Origin: Pseudomonas lalkuanensis
Lineage (GTDB): Bacteria > Pseudomonadota > Gammaproteobacteria > Pseudomonadales > Pseudomonadaceae
Assembly (NCBI RefSeq): GCF_008807375.1
Contig: NZ_CP043311.1
Coordinates: forward strand, 5,992,954 to 6,056,953
DNA length: 64,000 nucleotides
Direction: 5' to 3'
Notes under the pieces: model-generated
The model's database searches: none
The model's input: the letters and a program-made list of their open reading frames with translations, nothing else
What the model was told of the DNA's origin: nothing
Translations under genes and position numbers: made by a program
Shown here: positions 27,615 to 39,279 of the stretch, piece by piece
How positions within the stretch are numbered: position 1 is the stretch's first letter
Layout: every line of letters begins with the position of its first letter

Positions 27615-27962
27615 ATGCGTACCTGGTTGCTGCCCGTTTTGCTGTTGCTATCGGTCGAAGTCCGTGCCGAAGCCTGTGTTGTCCACAGCCAGGGCAACGG
27701 CCTCGACGTGAAGCTCTGTCAACAAAACCGTAGCATCCCGCCGCAACTCTTTCGTGACGGCTTCTGCAAGCCGGAGATGAAGGGACAGAAAGTGGAAGTG
27801 AGCTTTGTGGATAACTGCCCGACCGGTGCGTTCGGTGTATGCCGCAACGCCAAGGTCAGCAATCAGCTCTACCGCCAGGATATCCACTACTACGGCGTGG
27901 CCAGCGATGCGCGCTACCTGAAACCCTTCTGCGAAACCCAGAGCCAGGGCAAGTGGGAGTGA
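27615..27962 (+). CDS. Secreted Cys-rich protein of unknown function
   Basis: A 115-residue protein with an 18-residue signal peptide (ending VRA). The mature part has six Cys at even spacing, consistent with three disulfides in the periplasm. I do not recognise a characterised family. It is divergent from the COG0523 gene at an 80-bp distance, and a DnaA box (27806) falls in codons for FVDN. A role in metal stress is only suggested by position. Confidence 0.75.
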   Translation: MRTWLLPVLLLLSVEVRAEACVVHSQGNGLDVKLCQQNRSIPPQLFRDGFCKPEMKGQKVEVSFVDNCPTGAFGVCRNAKVSNQLYRQDIHYYGVASDARYLKPFCETQSQGKWE

Positions 27963-27980
27963 GGCGATTCCTCCCGATCC

Positions 27981-28010
27981 CTGCAGGAGCGAAGTCATTC
28001 GCCGGGCAGG
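27981..28010. repeat. REP-like element
   Basis: CTGCAGGAGCGAAGTCATTC followed by GCCGGGCAGG is a copy of the GGAGCGA...TCATTCGC repeat family also found after uvrD. It lies between two convergent genes. Confidence 0.6.
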
Positions 28011-28049
28011 CCGCAGGCCTGCTCTGAATCCCCCCTTCTGGTAAAGCGC

Positions 28050-28694
28050 CTATCCCAGCCAATCCAGCGTCAGCAACAGGCGGCTCTCACCCGATTCCGG
28101 CTGTGGCGACCTGTGGATAATTCCACGCCCCTCATTGCCGAGCCACTTCTCTCCCTTGAACAGGGCCACATGGCCGGCCTGCATTTGCTGGTTATCCACA
28201 ATGGCGGCAGGTTCGGCAGTGGGATCGCCCAATCCCGAGCGTGGCATGTCACCCTCTCGCAGCCACTGGCTGCCGACGCCGGCATAGGTGGTGATCAACC
28301 GCAGCGGTACGTGATCGACGTGAAAACGCGGGCACATGGCCCTGTCGAGGCGGCGCAGACGCAGGCCAATGCGCCGGGCATCCACCAGGCAGGCGAAGGC
28401 CCGCACCAGCCACGCCACATCGGCGACGAAGCCCTGGTGCCCTTCCAGGTCGGCAAAGCCTGCGGCGAGGCCACTGAGGTCAGGCTCGCTTTCGGCAACG
28501 ACGAGCTCCAGCGTCAAGGATTCGGCCAGCGGCTCACCCAACGCCAGCAGGCTGTTGGCGAAGCCTTGCACGTGCAACGGCAGCTGCCGGCGCCAGATGG
28601 TCAGATTGACCCCATCCCGCAGGGCTTCGCCCAGAACGTCCGGGCCATCCCCCAGCACCTGCCGTGGAGATGGCTCCCACTGCCGCGCGAGCAT
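28050..28694 (-). CDS. DUF1826 domain protein of the zinc cluster
   Basis: A 214-residue protein of the DUF1826 family, which occurs next to COG0523 GTPase genes in Zur regulons. Visible: AMCPRFHVDHVPLRLITTYAGVGSQWL with Cys and two His in a likely metal site, then PPAVIDN-like and GKGEKW-like segments and a closing RLLLTLDWLG. Its start overlaps the GTPase stop (TGATG), so translation is coupled. Function is unknown. Two DnaA boxes (28112, 28192) lie inside. Confidence 0.82.
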   Translation of the reverse strand: MLARQWEPSPRQVLGDGPDVLGEALRDGVNLTIWRRQLPLHVQGFANSLLALGEPLAESLTLELVVAESEPDLSGLAAGFADLEGHQGFVADVAWLVRAFACLVDARRIGLRLRRLDRAMCPRFHVDHVPLRLITTYAGVGSQWLREGDMPRSGLGDPTAEPAAIVDNQQMQAGHVALFKGEKWLGNEGRGIIHRSPQPESGESRLLLTLDWLG

Positions 28695-29902
28695 CAGGCC
28701 GCCTCCTCGTCGTGCCAGGGGCCGAAAGGATCGGGCAGCAGCGCCCAGGCTTCCGGGCCTTCGGCCATCTCGTTGTCGTCCAGCAGACAGGCGTCCAGCT
28801 CAGTTCTCAGGCGTTCGAAGTCGATTCCCTGGCCGATGAAGACCAGCTCCTGGCGGCAATCGCCGGTCCCCGCTATCCAGTGCTTGAGAACGGCGCTCAA
28901 GCCATCCCGGTCATCCGGCCAGCGTTCGCGCGGCACGAAGCGCCACCAGCGGCCAGCCAGGGCGTGGCGCATCAGGCCGCCGGCCTGGGACCAGCTGCCC
29001 GCCTCGCGGTAACGGCTGGCGAGCCAGAAGAATCCCTTGGAGCGCAGCAGGCGGCCATTGCTCCAGTCGCGATTGATGAAGCGGAAGAAGCGCTGAGGGT
29101 GGAACGGACGCCGCGCTCGGTACGCCGTGGAGGCGATGCCGTACTCCTCGGTTTCCGGCCTGTGCTCGCCGCGTAGTTCCTTCAACCAGCCAGGCGCCTC
29201 GGCGGCGCGGTCGAAGTCGAAACGGCCGGTGTCGAGGATGCGCCCGAGGTCGACCTGGCCCATCACCATCGGCAGCACCTCCGCCTCGGGATTGAGCCGC
29301 CTGAGGATGGCGGTCAGCTCATCACGCTCGGCGCTGGTAATCAGGTCGGCCTTGCTGATGAGCAGCACGTCGGCAAACTCCACCTGCTCGATCAGCAGGT
29401 CGCTGATGGTGCGTTCGTCGTCCATCCCCAGCGATTCGCCGCGGCTGTCGAGGCTTTCCGCCGCCAGGTAGTCACGCAGGAAGTTAACGCCGTCGACGAC
29501 GGTGACCAGGGTATCCAGGCGCGCCAGGTCGGACAGGCTCAGGCCCTGTTCGTCGCGGAAGGTAAAGGTTTCGGCTACCGGCAGCGGCTCGGAAATCCCG
29601 GTGGATTCGATCAGCAGGTAGTCGAAGCGACCATCGCGGGCCAGGCGGCTGACTTCTTCCAGCAAGTCTTCGCGCAGGGTGCAACAGATGCAGCCATTGC
29701 TCATTTCCACCAGCCGTTCCTCGGCGCGATTCAGGCTGACGTCGCGCTGGACCTCGCTGGCATCGATGTTGATTTCACTCATGTCATTGACGATCACCGC
29801 CACGCGCAACTGGTCGCGGTTCTTCAACACGTGGTTGAGCAGGGTGCTCTTGCCGGCGCCGAGGAAGCCGGAAAGCAGGGTGACGGGTAGGCGTTGATCC
29901 AT
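28694..29902 (-). CDS. COG0523 zinc-metallochaperone GTPase (ZigA/YciC-like)
   Basis: A 402-residue G3E GTPase. Walker [10 protein letters not shown] is at 12-20, the CICC metal motif at 71-74, then [18 protein letters not shown] and the guanine motif SKAD. A full CobW_C domain follows ([12 protein letters not shown], then KGFFWLASR), typical of the zinc-starvation subgroup. GAGAGGA precedes the ATG. It lies just downstream of dksA2, 11 bp from its stop, and is translationally coupled to DUF1826, so all three form one Zur-controlled unit. Confidence 0.92.
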   Translation of the reverse strand: MDQRLPVTLLSGFLGAGKSTLLNHVLKNRDQLRVAVIVNDMSEINIDASEVQRDVSLNRAEERLVEMSNGCICCTLREDLLEEVSRLARDGRFDYLLIESTGISEPLPVAETFTFRDEQGLSLSDLARLDTLVTVVDGVNFLRDYLAAESLDSRGESLGMDDERTISDLLIEQVEFADVLLISKADLITSAERDELTAILRRLNPEAEVLPMVMGQVDLGRILDTGRFDFDRAAEAPGWLKELRGEHRPETEEYGIASTAYRARRPFHPQRFFRFINRDWSNGRLLRSKGFFWLASRYREAGSWSQAGGLMRHALAGRWWRFVPRERWPDDRDGLSAVLKHWIAGTGDCRQELVFIGQGIDFERLRTELDACLLDDNEMAEGPEAWALLPDPFGPWHDEEAA

Positions 29903-29913
29903 GGGGTTTCCTC

Positions 29914-30333
29914 TCAGACGGGGCGCTGGTGGCGTTCCTGTTGTTCCTGGCGCTGCTTGGCTTCCAGGCAAAGGGTCGCGGTGGGCCGCAGCAGCAGGCG
30001 GCGCAGGCCGATGGGCTCGCCACTTTCTTCGCACCAGCCGTACTCGCCACTGGCGAGGCGATTCAGGGATTGGTCGATCTTGTCCAGCAGGCGCTTCTCG
30101 CGCTCCAGCAGCCGGAGCTGCCACAGGCGCTGTTCCTCGCGGCTGGCGAGGTCACTCTCATCGCTTACCGGCTCCACCTCGCGCAGGGCACCGAACTCGG
30201 TGTCGATGCGCTGGCGCAACTCTTCACGCTGGCGCTCCAGGAGGTCGCGAAAAAATGCCCTTTGCGCCTCGTTCATGTAGTCCTCGGCGGGCAGGGCAAG
30301 GAGTTCTTCGCGGTTGAGCAGAGTGTCTGGCAT
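29914..30333 (-). CDS. dksA2: DksA2, zinc-independent DksA paralogue
   Basis: A 139-residue DksA/TraR protein that binds the RNA polymerase secondary channel and works with ppGpp. It has the N-terminal coiled coil and the [20 protein letters not shown] region. Only two of the four zinc-finger Cys remain (Cys101 and Cys122; Ser104 and Thr119 replace the others), the mark of DksA2, which functions without zinc. The start at 30333 is chosen by homology. A Zur box lies 26 bp upstream, shared with folE2. Confidence 0.93.
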   Translation of the reverse strand: MPDTLLNREELLALPAEDYMNEAQRAFFRDLLERQREELRQRIDTEFGALREVEPVSDESDLASREEQRLWQLRLLEREKRLLDKIDQSLNRLASGEYGWCEESGEPIGLRRLLLRPTATLCLEAKQRQEQQERHQRPV

Positions 30334-30358
30334 GGTGGCGATCTTCACAGGCTTTATT

Positions 30359-30373
30359 TGTTATAACATAACA
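30359..30373. promoter_or_regulatory. Zur box between dksA2 and folE2
   Basis: TGTTATAACATAACA is a palindrome (TGTTAT-N3-ATAACA) that differs by one base from the gammaproteobacterial Zur core TGTTATANTATAACA. It lies between two divergent genes for zinc-independent replacements, so one zinc-Zur dimer could silence both. Confidence 0.85.
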
Positions 30374-30401
30374 CTTACTGTCTATTTCAAGAGCCCGACC
30401 G

Positions 30402-31292
30402 ATGAACGCCCTCTCCCTCCCGGATATCGCCGCACAAACCTCGTCCCTCGAGCTGCCCCTGGACTGGGTCGGCATGTGCGGAATTGCCCAACCCGTGGTA
30501 CTGGCGGGACAACGCATCGCCGCGCAGGTCGATGCTGGCGTCAGCCTGGATGACGTCAGTGCCCGTGGCATCCACATGTCGCGCCTCTACCTGGCACTGG
30601 AGGAACTGGAACGGGAGGAGCTGTCCGGCACCCTGTTGCGCCGGGTGCTGGCGCGCTTCCTCGATAGCCACCAGGGCCTGTCCGCCAGCGCCAGCCTGAA
30701 CCTGCGTGGCGAGGCCCTGCTGCAGCGTCCAGCGCTGGTAAGCCCGCTGGCCGGATGGAAGGCTTATCCCTTCGAGGTCCGTGCACGCCAGGATCGGTGG
30801 GGGTTCCACGTGGAACTTCAATTGCAATTGGCCTATTCCTCCACCTGCCCCTGCTCGGCCGCCCTTGCCCGCCAACTGATCCAGCAGCGCTTCGTAGAGG
30901 AATTCCCTGACCAGAATCCGGCTCGGGAAAGGGTGTTCGCCTGGCTGGGCAGCAGCCAGGGCATAGTCGCAACGCCCCACAGCCAACGCAGCACCGCCAC
31001 CTTCTGGCTGCACCTGGGTGCGAAAGAGAACATCCCTCTGCTCCGTCTGGTCGATCTGGCGGAGCAGAGCCTGGGCACAGCCGTGCAGACGGCGGTAAAA
31101 CGGGCGGACGAGCAGGCCTTCGCCCTGGCCAACGGCCAGAACCTGATGTTCTGCGAAGACGCCGCCAGGCGCCTGGGTAGCGCCTTGCAGAAGCAGGACT
31201 GGCTGGAGGGATTCAGGCTACGGGTCGTGCACGCGGAGAGCCTCCACGCACACGACGCCGTTGCCGAATATGCCTGGCGCTATCGCACGTAG
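30402..31292 (+). CDS. folE2: GTP cyclohydrolase FolE2 (type IB)
   Basis: A 296-residue enzyme that makes dihydroneopterin triphosphate from GTP for folate synthesis without depending on zinc. Conserved parts: GIHMSRLY near 56-63, the CPCS site with Cys149 and Cys151, PHSQRS near 193, and the FCEDAARRL end. It replaces zinc-dependent FolE in zinc starvation, in accord with the Zur box 29 bp upstream. Its 3' end overlaps the convergent cfa gene by 13 bp. A parS-like palindrome lies inside at 30803. Confidence 0.93.
   Translation: MNALSLPDIAAQTSSLELPLDWVGMCGIAQPVVLAGQRIAAQVDAGVSLDDVSARGIHMSRLYLALEELEREELSGTLLRRVLARFLDSHQGLSASASLNLRGEALLQRPALVSPLAGWKAYPFEVRARQDRWGFHVELQLQLAYSSTCPCSAALARQLIQQRFVEEFPDQNPARERVFAWLGSSQGIVATPHSQRSTATFWLHLGAKENIPLLRLVDLAEQSLGTAVQTAVKRADEQAFALANGQNLMFCEDAARRLGSALQKQDWLEGFRLRVVHAESLHAHDAVAEYAWRYRT
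30803..30816. promoter_or_regulatory. parS site within folE2
   Basis: GTTCCACGTGGAAC is a perfect 14-bp palindrome matching the core of Pseudomonas parS (TGTTCCACGTGGAACA type). It is about 33 kb from dnaA and 24 kb from parAB. ParB would load here and spread. No second perfect copy was found in the window. Confidence 0.75.
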
Positions 31293-32467
31293 AGGTCCGC
31301 CCGACTCCACGGCAACTCGTGAGAGCCATCCGCGCGGGGCTTGGTGGCGAGTATCTGGTGCAGGTTGATCCAGCCCTTCTGGAAGGCATGGGAGCAGCCC
31401 GCCAGGTACAGTCGCCAGATGCGCAGGGCCTGCTCCGGAACCAGCCGGGCAGCCTTTGCCAGGTTGGCTTCCAGGTTGGCACTCCAGAACTCCAACGTGC
31501 GCGCGTAGTGCAGGCGCAGGCTTTCCACATCCACCACTTCCATGCCGGCCAGACTCAGCTCGGTGACCATGGTGGCCAGATGCGGCAGCTCGCCGTGGGG
31601 GAAGACATAGCGATCGATGAACTCACCGGCGCCACGCCCCACCGGACGGCCATCCGGGTGCCGCGAGGTGATGCCATGGTTCATCACCAAACCGCCGGCA
31701 CGCACGGCGCCGAACAGGCTCTGGCAATAGACCGGCATGTTGGCGTGGCCGACGTGCTCGAACATGCCAACGCTCACCACCTTGTCGAAGCGGCCGTCCT
31801 GGGGCAGGTCGCGGTAATCCAGCAGCTCCAGCTCTACCTGCCCTTCCAGCCCATCGGCCTTGACCCGCTTCTGGCCAAGGGCCAGCTGTTCACGGCTCAG
31901 GGTAATGCCGAAAACCCGGACGCCGTACTCGCGGGCGGCGAACCTTGCCAGGCCGCCCCAGCCACAGCCCACGTCCAGCAGGTACTCGCCCTGCTTCAGG
32001 CGCAGCTTGCGGCAGAGGTGATGCAGCTTGGCCTGCTGGGCACTGTCGAGGTCCTCGGTGCCGGTGGGGAAATAGGCACAGGAGTAGACCATCTCGCGGT
32101 CCAGCCAGAGGGCATAGAAGTCGTTGGAAAGGTCGTAGTGGTAGGAGATGGCTGCCGCGTCGGTGGCCTTGTCGTGGGACTGGCGCGGCGCTACCGAATC
32201 GTCGTCGTCGCCCACCAGCGCCTCGCTCAGGGCGTCGCCAACCCGGATCACCTCCAGGATCGGCCCGGTCAATTCCACGCGCCCTTCCACATAGGCTGAC
32301 CCCAGTGTTCCGAGGCTCGGGCGGCTCAACAGGGAGACCGCGCTGGGATCCTTCACCGTCATGGTCACGGTCGGGTTCGGGCCGAGATCGATTTCCTTGC
32401 CATCCCAGAGCTGCAGCCGTAACGGCAGCTTCAGATCGCGCAGGACCGGTGGAAGTTGCGCAAACAT
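31280..32467 (-). CDS. cfa: Cyclopropane-fatty-acyl-phospholipid synthase
   Basis: A 395-residue SAM-dependent methyltransferase that adds a methylene bridge to unsaturated phospholipid acyl chains at the inner membrane. The SAM site is LLDVGCGWGGLARFAA, followed by GITLSREQLALGQ, VVSVGMFEHVGHANMPVY and FIDRYVFPHGELPHL. The N-terminal lipid-binding region is about 110 residues. AAGGAGG sets the start at 32467. Pseudomonas often has two such genes; which one this is cannot be told. Confidence 0.92.
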   Translation of the reverse strand: MFAQLPPVLRDLKLPLRLQLWDGKEIDLGPNPTVTMTVKDPSAVSLLSRPSLGTLGSAYVEGRVELTGPILEVIRVGDALSEALVGDDDDSVAPRQSHDKATDAAAISYHYDLSNDFYALWLDREMVYSCAYFPTGTEDLDSAQQAKLHHLCRKLRLKQGEYLLDVGCGWGGLARFAAREYGVRVFGITLSREQLALGQKRVKADGLEGQVELELLDYRDLPQDGRFDKVVSVGMFEHVGHANMPVYCQSLFGAVRAGGLVMNHGITSRHPDGRPVGRGAGEFIDRYVFPHGELPHLATMVTELSLAGMEVVDVESLRLHYARTLEFWSANLEANLAKAARLVPEQALRIWRLYLAGCSHAFQKGWINLHQILATKPRADGSHELPWSRADLYVR

Positions 32468-32848
32468 GGGAACTCCTCCTTTTCCAGGAACACTGGAAAG
32501 GTAGACCACCCTGGACAGTTGTCAGGCTATCGATTCGATAGTCCCCCTGAATCGAGCGGTCCGCAAGCGACTTCAATATGCACTTTCGGGGCACTCGTGG
32601 CATTTGACCACCCGTCCATGACAATCGCTCAACCGGTTTCTCGGCGCGCACTGGAACATGACCGTCATTCACAAGTTCATTGATTACAGAATTGTAATCA
32701 GCAACTCATCTCCAAGTTATCTCCCGCTTGCAACGATAAGCACCGGCTGGTTCCGGGAGATACGCAATTACCTCTCTAGGCACGGCCCCATAACAACAAT
32801 TCCTGGCAACAAGAAGACCAACAACTGCCGACATGAGAGGAGCAATCA
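32468..32848. other. Gap between cfa and the OprD-family porin
   Basis: A 381-bp non-coding stretch, AT-richer than its surroundings from 32650 on. It holds the promoter of cfa on the left and, at 32681, a 20-bp palindrome 150 bp before the porin start. No small gene is convincing. Confidence 0.6.
32681..32700. promoter_or_regulatory. Putative metal response-regulator box upstream of the porin gene
   Basis: TGATTACAGAATTGTAATCA is a perfect inverted repeat with arms TGATTACA/TGTAATCA and a 4-bp spacer. The inner ATTACA-N4-TGTAAT also occurs in the czcC-czcR gap (40840-40855). CzcR/CopR/CusR-type regulators bind such TKACA-N4-TGTMA sites, so the neighbouring czcR product is the prime candidate. 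Confidence 0.65.
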
Positions 32849-34174
32849 ATGCGCAATAAAAGACCCCGCTTGTCCATCGCCATACTGTGCTCGCTGGCTT
32901 CCGGCACCACGCTGAATGCGGCCGAGGAGTCCGCGGAAGGGTTCATCGAAGGCAGCAGCCTGTCGATCCTCAACCGCAACTTCTACGTGAACCGCGATTT
33001 TCGCCATGGCCAGTCCAGCCCCAGCGACAACGGCTACAGCGAGGCCTGGGCACAAGGCATCATCGGCCGCTTCGAATCCGGCTTCACCCAGGGCACTGTG
33101 GGCTTGGGCATCGATGCCTTCGCCATGCTCGGCCTCAAGCTGGATACCGGCGACGGCCGACACGGCCCGGGCGGGAGCGTGAACCTGCTGCCGGTCAACA
33201 GCCAAGGCGAAGCCGAGGACCAGTACTCCAAGCTGGGGGGCGCGCTAAAGGCGCGACTGTTCGACACAGTGGTCAGGGCCGGTGACGTGTTCCCCACCAC
33301 CCCGGTGGTGCACTACGGCGACTCCCGTCTGCTGCCGGAAAGCTTCCGCGGCGTGACCCTGGAGAACGCCGGCATCGACGGCCTGAAGCTCCAGGGCGGA
33401 CGTCTGCACGCCATGAGCCAGCCACAGCAGAGCGGCATGCGCGGCGACTTCGCCACCTTCTACGGCGGCACGGTGGACTCGCCCTGGGTGGCGTATTTCG
33501 GCGGTGATTACCGGGTCAACGACAACCTTTCCGTCAGTCTCTACAGCAGCCGCCTGGAAGACGCCTGGAACCAGCATTACGCAGGCCTTTACGGCGAGTA
33601 TCCGCTGGCCGACGTACTGACCCTGTTCAGCGGCCTGAATTACTACAAGGCCGTGGACCAGGGGCAGAAACTGCTGGGCGAGTTCGACAACGACATCTAC
33701 AGCGGCAAGGTCGGCGTCCGCCATGGCGGCCACAGCCTGGCCCTGTCGTACCAGCGCAACGCCGGTGACGACGACTTCGACTACCTGCGCCAGTCCGACT
33801 CGATCTTCCTCGACAACTCCATCCAGTACAGCGACTTCAACTCACCGGGGGAGCGCTCCTGGATGCTCCGCTATGACCTGGACATGACCAGCTTCGGCAT
33901 CCCCGGCCTGTCCTTCATGACCCGCTACGCCCGTGGCAGCGATGCCGACTACTCCAACGCCAATGCCACCTACATGCGCCGCGACGCCAATGGCGACCCG
34001 CTGGTGGATCAGAAGCGCTGGGAGCGCAACATCGAGGCGAAGTACGTGGTGCAGACCGGCTCGTTGAAGGACATGTCCTTCCGCGTGCGCCAGATGACCA
34101 CCCGCGCCACGGACTTCGAATCCGATCTCGATGAAGTTCGCCTGATCGTCGAATACCCGCTGGAAGTTCTCTGA
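32849..34174 (+). CDS. OprD-family outer-membrane porin
   Basis: A 441-residue 18-strand porin for basic amino acids, peptides or small carboxylates. The signal peptide ends near residue 23. FIEGSSLSILNRNFYVNRDF is the family start and RLIVEYPLEVL the final strand. Length agrees with OprD (about 420 mature residues). GAGAGGAG precedes the ATG. The upstream palindrome also found at czc suggests control by the metal-sensing CzcRS, as reported for oprD in P. aeruginosa. Which substrate it admits cannot be read from the sequence. Confidence 0.9.
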   Translation: MRNKRPRLSIAILCSLASGTTLNAAEESAEGFIEGSSLSILNRNFYVNRDFRHGQSSPSDNGYSEAWAQGIIGRFESGFTQGTVGLGIDAFAMLGLKLDTGDGRHGPGGSVNLLPVNSQGEAEDQYSKLGGALKARLFDTVVRAGDVFPTTPVVHYGDSRLLPESFRGVTLENAGIDGLKLQGGRLHAMSQPQQSGMRGDFATFYGGTVDSPWVAYFGGDYRVNDNLSVSLYSSRLEDAWNQHYAGLYGEYPLADVLTLFSGLNYYKAVDQGQKLLGEFDNDIYSGKVGVRHGGHSLALSYQRNAGDDDFDYLRQSDSIFLDNSIQYSDFNSPGERSWMLRYDLDMTSFGIPGLSFMTRYARGSDADYSNANATYMRRDANGDPLVDQKRWERNIEAKYVVQTGSLKDMSFRVRQMTTRATDFESDLDEVRLIVEYPLEVL

Positions 34175-34220
34175 AGCCATTCAAGCGCGGGCGAAGTCCA
34201 GCAACTTCGCTCGCTCTTTC

Positions 34221-34235
34221 TGTCACAAATGTAAT
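34221..34235. promoter_or_regulatory. Possible weak metal response-regulator site before the small periplasmic gene
   Basis: TGTCACAAATGTAAT has one exact TGTAAT half-site of the motif seen at 32681 and 40839. The other half is TGTCA, giving a direct and not an inverted arrangement. It is about 90 bp before the start of the PtrA-like gene. This is a weak match. Confidence 0.3.
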
Positions 34236-34322
34236 GTTCGCCTCACCTTGTCGTTAGTTCCGTCTTTTTAAGATTCAGGAGTAGTTGCAGGACTCCGAAT
34301 GAATCGAAACGAGGCGAACTTC

Positions 34323-34547
34323 ATGAACGTACGCAAACTTCTCCTGATTACCCTCCTCGGCCTGGGTTCCACCGCCGCGCTGGCCGAAGACGGCTACGGC
34401 CGCTCCCTGCAGATGGTGCAGGAATTCCGCGCCAGCCAGGCCGAACTCAAGGGCAAGCAGTTCTTCGCCGGTGACAACGACAAGGCCTCCGACAGCAAGG
34501 CCGAGACCCGGCAGCTCAGCGCGCATAACGCCCCCAAGGAAGACTGA
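34323..34547 (+). CDS. Small periplasmic protein, PtrA-like
   Basis: A 74-residue exported protein with a 21-residue signal peptide (ending ALA) and a mature part EDGYGRSLQMVQEFRASQAE then a polar, acidic tail. This resembles the N-terminal pattern of PtrA, a small copper-induced periplasmic protein in P. aeruginosa; the match is from memory and moderate. The start at 34323 fits the signal peptide better than 34299. Position between an OprD porin and czcCBA suggests metal-induced expression. A strong terminator follows. Confidence 0.65.
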   Translation: MNVRKLLLITLLGLGSTAALAEDGYGRSLQMVQEFRASQAELKGKQFFAGDNDKASDSKAETRQLSAHNAPKED

Positions 34548-34609
34548 TTTCCCCCGGCAAGACCGTTCACCTTCAAAAGCTCCACGCTCCTATTGGTCGA
34601 GGTGAACCC

Positions 34610-34636
34610 TGGGCGCCCCATGTGGGCGCCTTTTTT
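34610..34636 (+). terminator. Intrinsic terminator after the PtrA-like gene
   Basis: GGGCGCCC-CATG-TGGGCGCC is followed by TTTTTT, a classical intrinsic terminator for the plus-strand gene. Confidence 0.9.
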
Positions 34637-34813
34637 ATTGGCCAATGAATCCGGCACTTGCTCATTTCCAGGGGCCGCCGTGTGCTGGAGTCGTGGGATC
34701 GGTACCGCTCGATTCCCATCCTCGAACGCTGCCGCCAACGTAAATGCGTTACCCATGTCCCCCGACTGGACTCTGTGCGCACCGATTGCGCGATCGGCAG
34801 CGCCGCACCTCTG

Positions 34814-34838
34814 CTTCGCGAGCAAAGCTCGCTCCTAA
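34814..34838. repeat. REP-like element
   Basis: CTTCGCGAGCAAAGCTCGCT followed by CCTAA, the reverse complement of the Pseudomonas GGAGCGAGCTTTGCTCGC repeat. It lies between terminators of convergent genes. Confidence 0.6.
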
Positions 34839-34863
34839 TGGGGCTTGGGTTGTGGGAAACGGG

Positions 34864-34892
34864 AAGGCCCCTCGCCATGTGCGAGGGGCCTT
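34864..34892 (-). terminator. Hairpin terminator after czcA
   Basis: AAGGCCCCTCGC / GCGAGGGGCCTT forms a 12-bp stem 6 bp after the czcA stop. In the minus direction it is followed by CCCGTTTCCC, a weak U-run. Confidence 0.75.
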
Positions 34893-34897
34893 GCGGG

Positions 34898-38056
<3,159 letters not shown>

Positions 38057-39247
38057 TCAGTGGGCGTGCTCGGCGCTGGCCTTGCCCAGCTCGGACTTGA
38101 GGATGAAGCTGCCGGCGGCGGCAAGCTCGGTGCCGGCGGCAAGGCCCCCGGTGATTTCCACGTGGCCGTCGTCGCGCTCGCCCAGCGCCACTTCCTGGGC
38201 CAGGAAGCCGCCCGGCACACGGACGAACACCACGGGTTTGTCCTCGAGGGTCTGAATCGCCTGCTGCGGAACCGTGACCTTCACATCACGGGATTCGGTG
38301 GCCAGCAGCACGGTAACGAACAGGCCGGGGCGCCAGGCGCCTTCGGGGTTCTCCAGGGTGGCACGAGCGATGGCGCTGCGGGTCTGCTCGCCCAGCAGGT
38401 TGCCGACGTAGGCCACCGAGCCGCTGACTTCCGCACCCAGCTCCGGCGCGCTGATCCGCACAGGCCGGCCAACCCGCACCAGGCGCAGGTCCTTGGCTGA
38501 GACGTTGAAGGTGGCCCAGACCCGCGAGAGGTCGGAAAGGATGAAGGCGTTGGTCGCGTCGCTGACCACCTCGCCCGGCACCAGGTGCTTCTCCACCACC
38601 ACGGCATCGAAAGGCGCGCGCAGCTCGTAGCGGTTGCCGCCGGCCAGGGTGACGCTGCCGCTCAGGGCACTCATCTTCTGGCGCGCGTTGTCCAGCGCGA
38701 TCTCCGCTTCTTCCAGGGCCTGGCGCGCCTGCAGGTAGTCCTGCTCGGCGGAGACGCCGTCGCGCCAGAGCTGGCGCTCGCGTTCCAGGGTGGTCCGCGC
38801 CAGCCCGGCACGGTGTTCTGCGGCAGCCAGTTCGCTGCGCTGGTCCGACACCTGCTGGCTGGCGATCACCGCCAACAGCTCACCCTTCTTCACGGCCTGG
38901 CCCAGGTTCACCCGCACCGCCTCCACGACGCCGCCGGCACGGGGAACGATGTGGGCCGTGCGGTCGTCGTCCAGACGAATCTCGCCGGCCAGGGAAATGC
39001 GCTTGCTCAGGGTGCGCGGCGCGGCCCTGGCCAGCTCGATACCGGCAGCCTCGATCTGCGCCGCGCTGAGCTCCAGGCGGCCCTCCTCGGCGTGGCCTTC
39101 CTCCTCCTCGGAATGCTCGCCACCATCATCGGCGTGGCCGTTCTCGCTCGCCACCGGCTGGCCGGCGCGGTCACTCAGGAGCAGGGGGCCGAGCCCCAGG
39201 CCGAAGGCCAGCAGCAGGGCCAGGGCGGTGCCTCGTTTCTTGTCCAT
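38057..39247 (-). CDS. czcB: CzcB, membrane fusion protein of the heavy-metal efflux pump
   Basis: A 396-residue periplasmic adaptor with an N-terminal membrane anchor (LALLLAFGLGLGPLLL) and a His/Glu-rich stretch (DDGGEHSEEEEGHAEEG, about 40-56) that probably captures metal. It is followed by a barrel-sandwich/coiled-coil hairpin (AGGVVEAVRVNLGQAVKKGELL; LARTTLERERQLWRDGVSAEQD) and a beta-barrel domain. The end is again His-containing (EHAH). It bridges CzcA and CzcC. Confidence 0.95.
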   Translation of the reverse strand: MDKKRGTALALLLAFGLGLGPLLLSDRAGQPVASENGHADDGGEHSEEEEGHAEEGRLELSAAQIEAAGIELARAAPRTLSKRISLAGEIRLDDDRTAHIVPRAGGVVEAVRVNLGQAVKKGELLAVIASQQVSDQRSELAAAEHRAGLARTTLERERQLWRDGVSAEQDYLQARQALEEAEIALDNARQKMSALSGSVTLAGGNRYELRAPFDAVVVEKHLVPGEVVSDATNAFILSDLSRVWATFNVSAKDLRLVRVGRPVRISAPELGAEVSGSVAYVGNLLGEQTRSAIARATLENPEGAWRPGLFVTVLLATESRDVKVTVPQQAIQTLEDKPVVFVRVPGGFLAQEVALGERDDGHVEITGGLAAGTELAAAGSFILKSELGKASAEHAH

Positions 39248-39279
39248 GGATGTTCCTCGGTTGATTCGTTTCCCGGCCG

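Larger units (their letters stand above)
34548..34897. other. Gap between the PtrA-like gene and czcA
   Basis: A 350-bp non-coding stretch between convergent genes. It contains two terminators and a REP-like element, listed separately, and nothing else I can support. Confidence 0.6.

Noticed and set aside
38155..38170. parS-like TTTCCACGTGGCC in czcB
   Set aside because: Only the inner bases are symmetric and the outer arms do not match.
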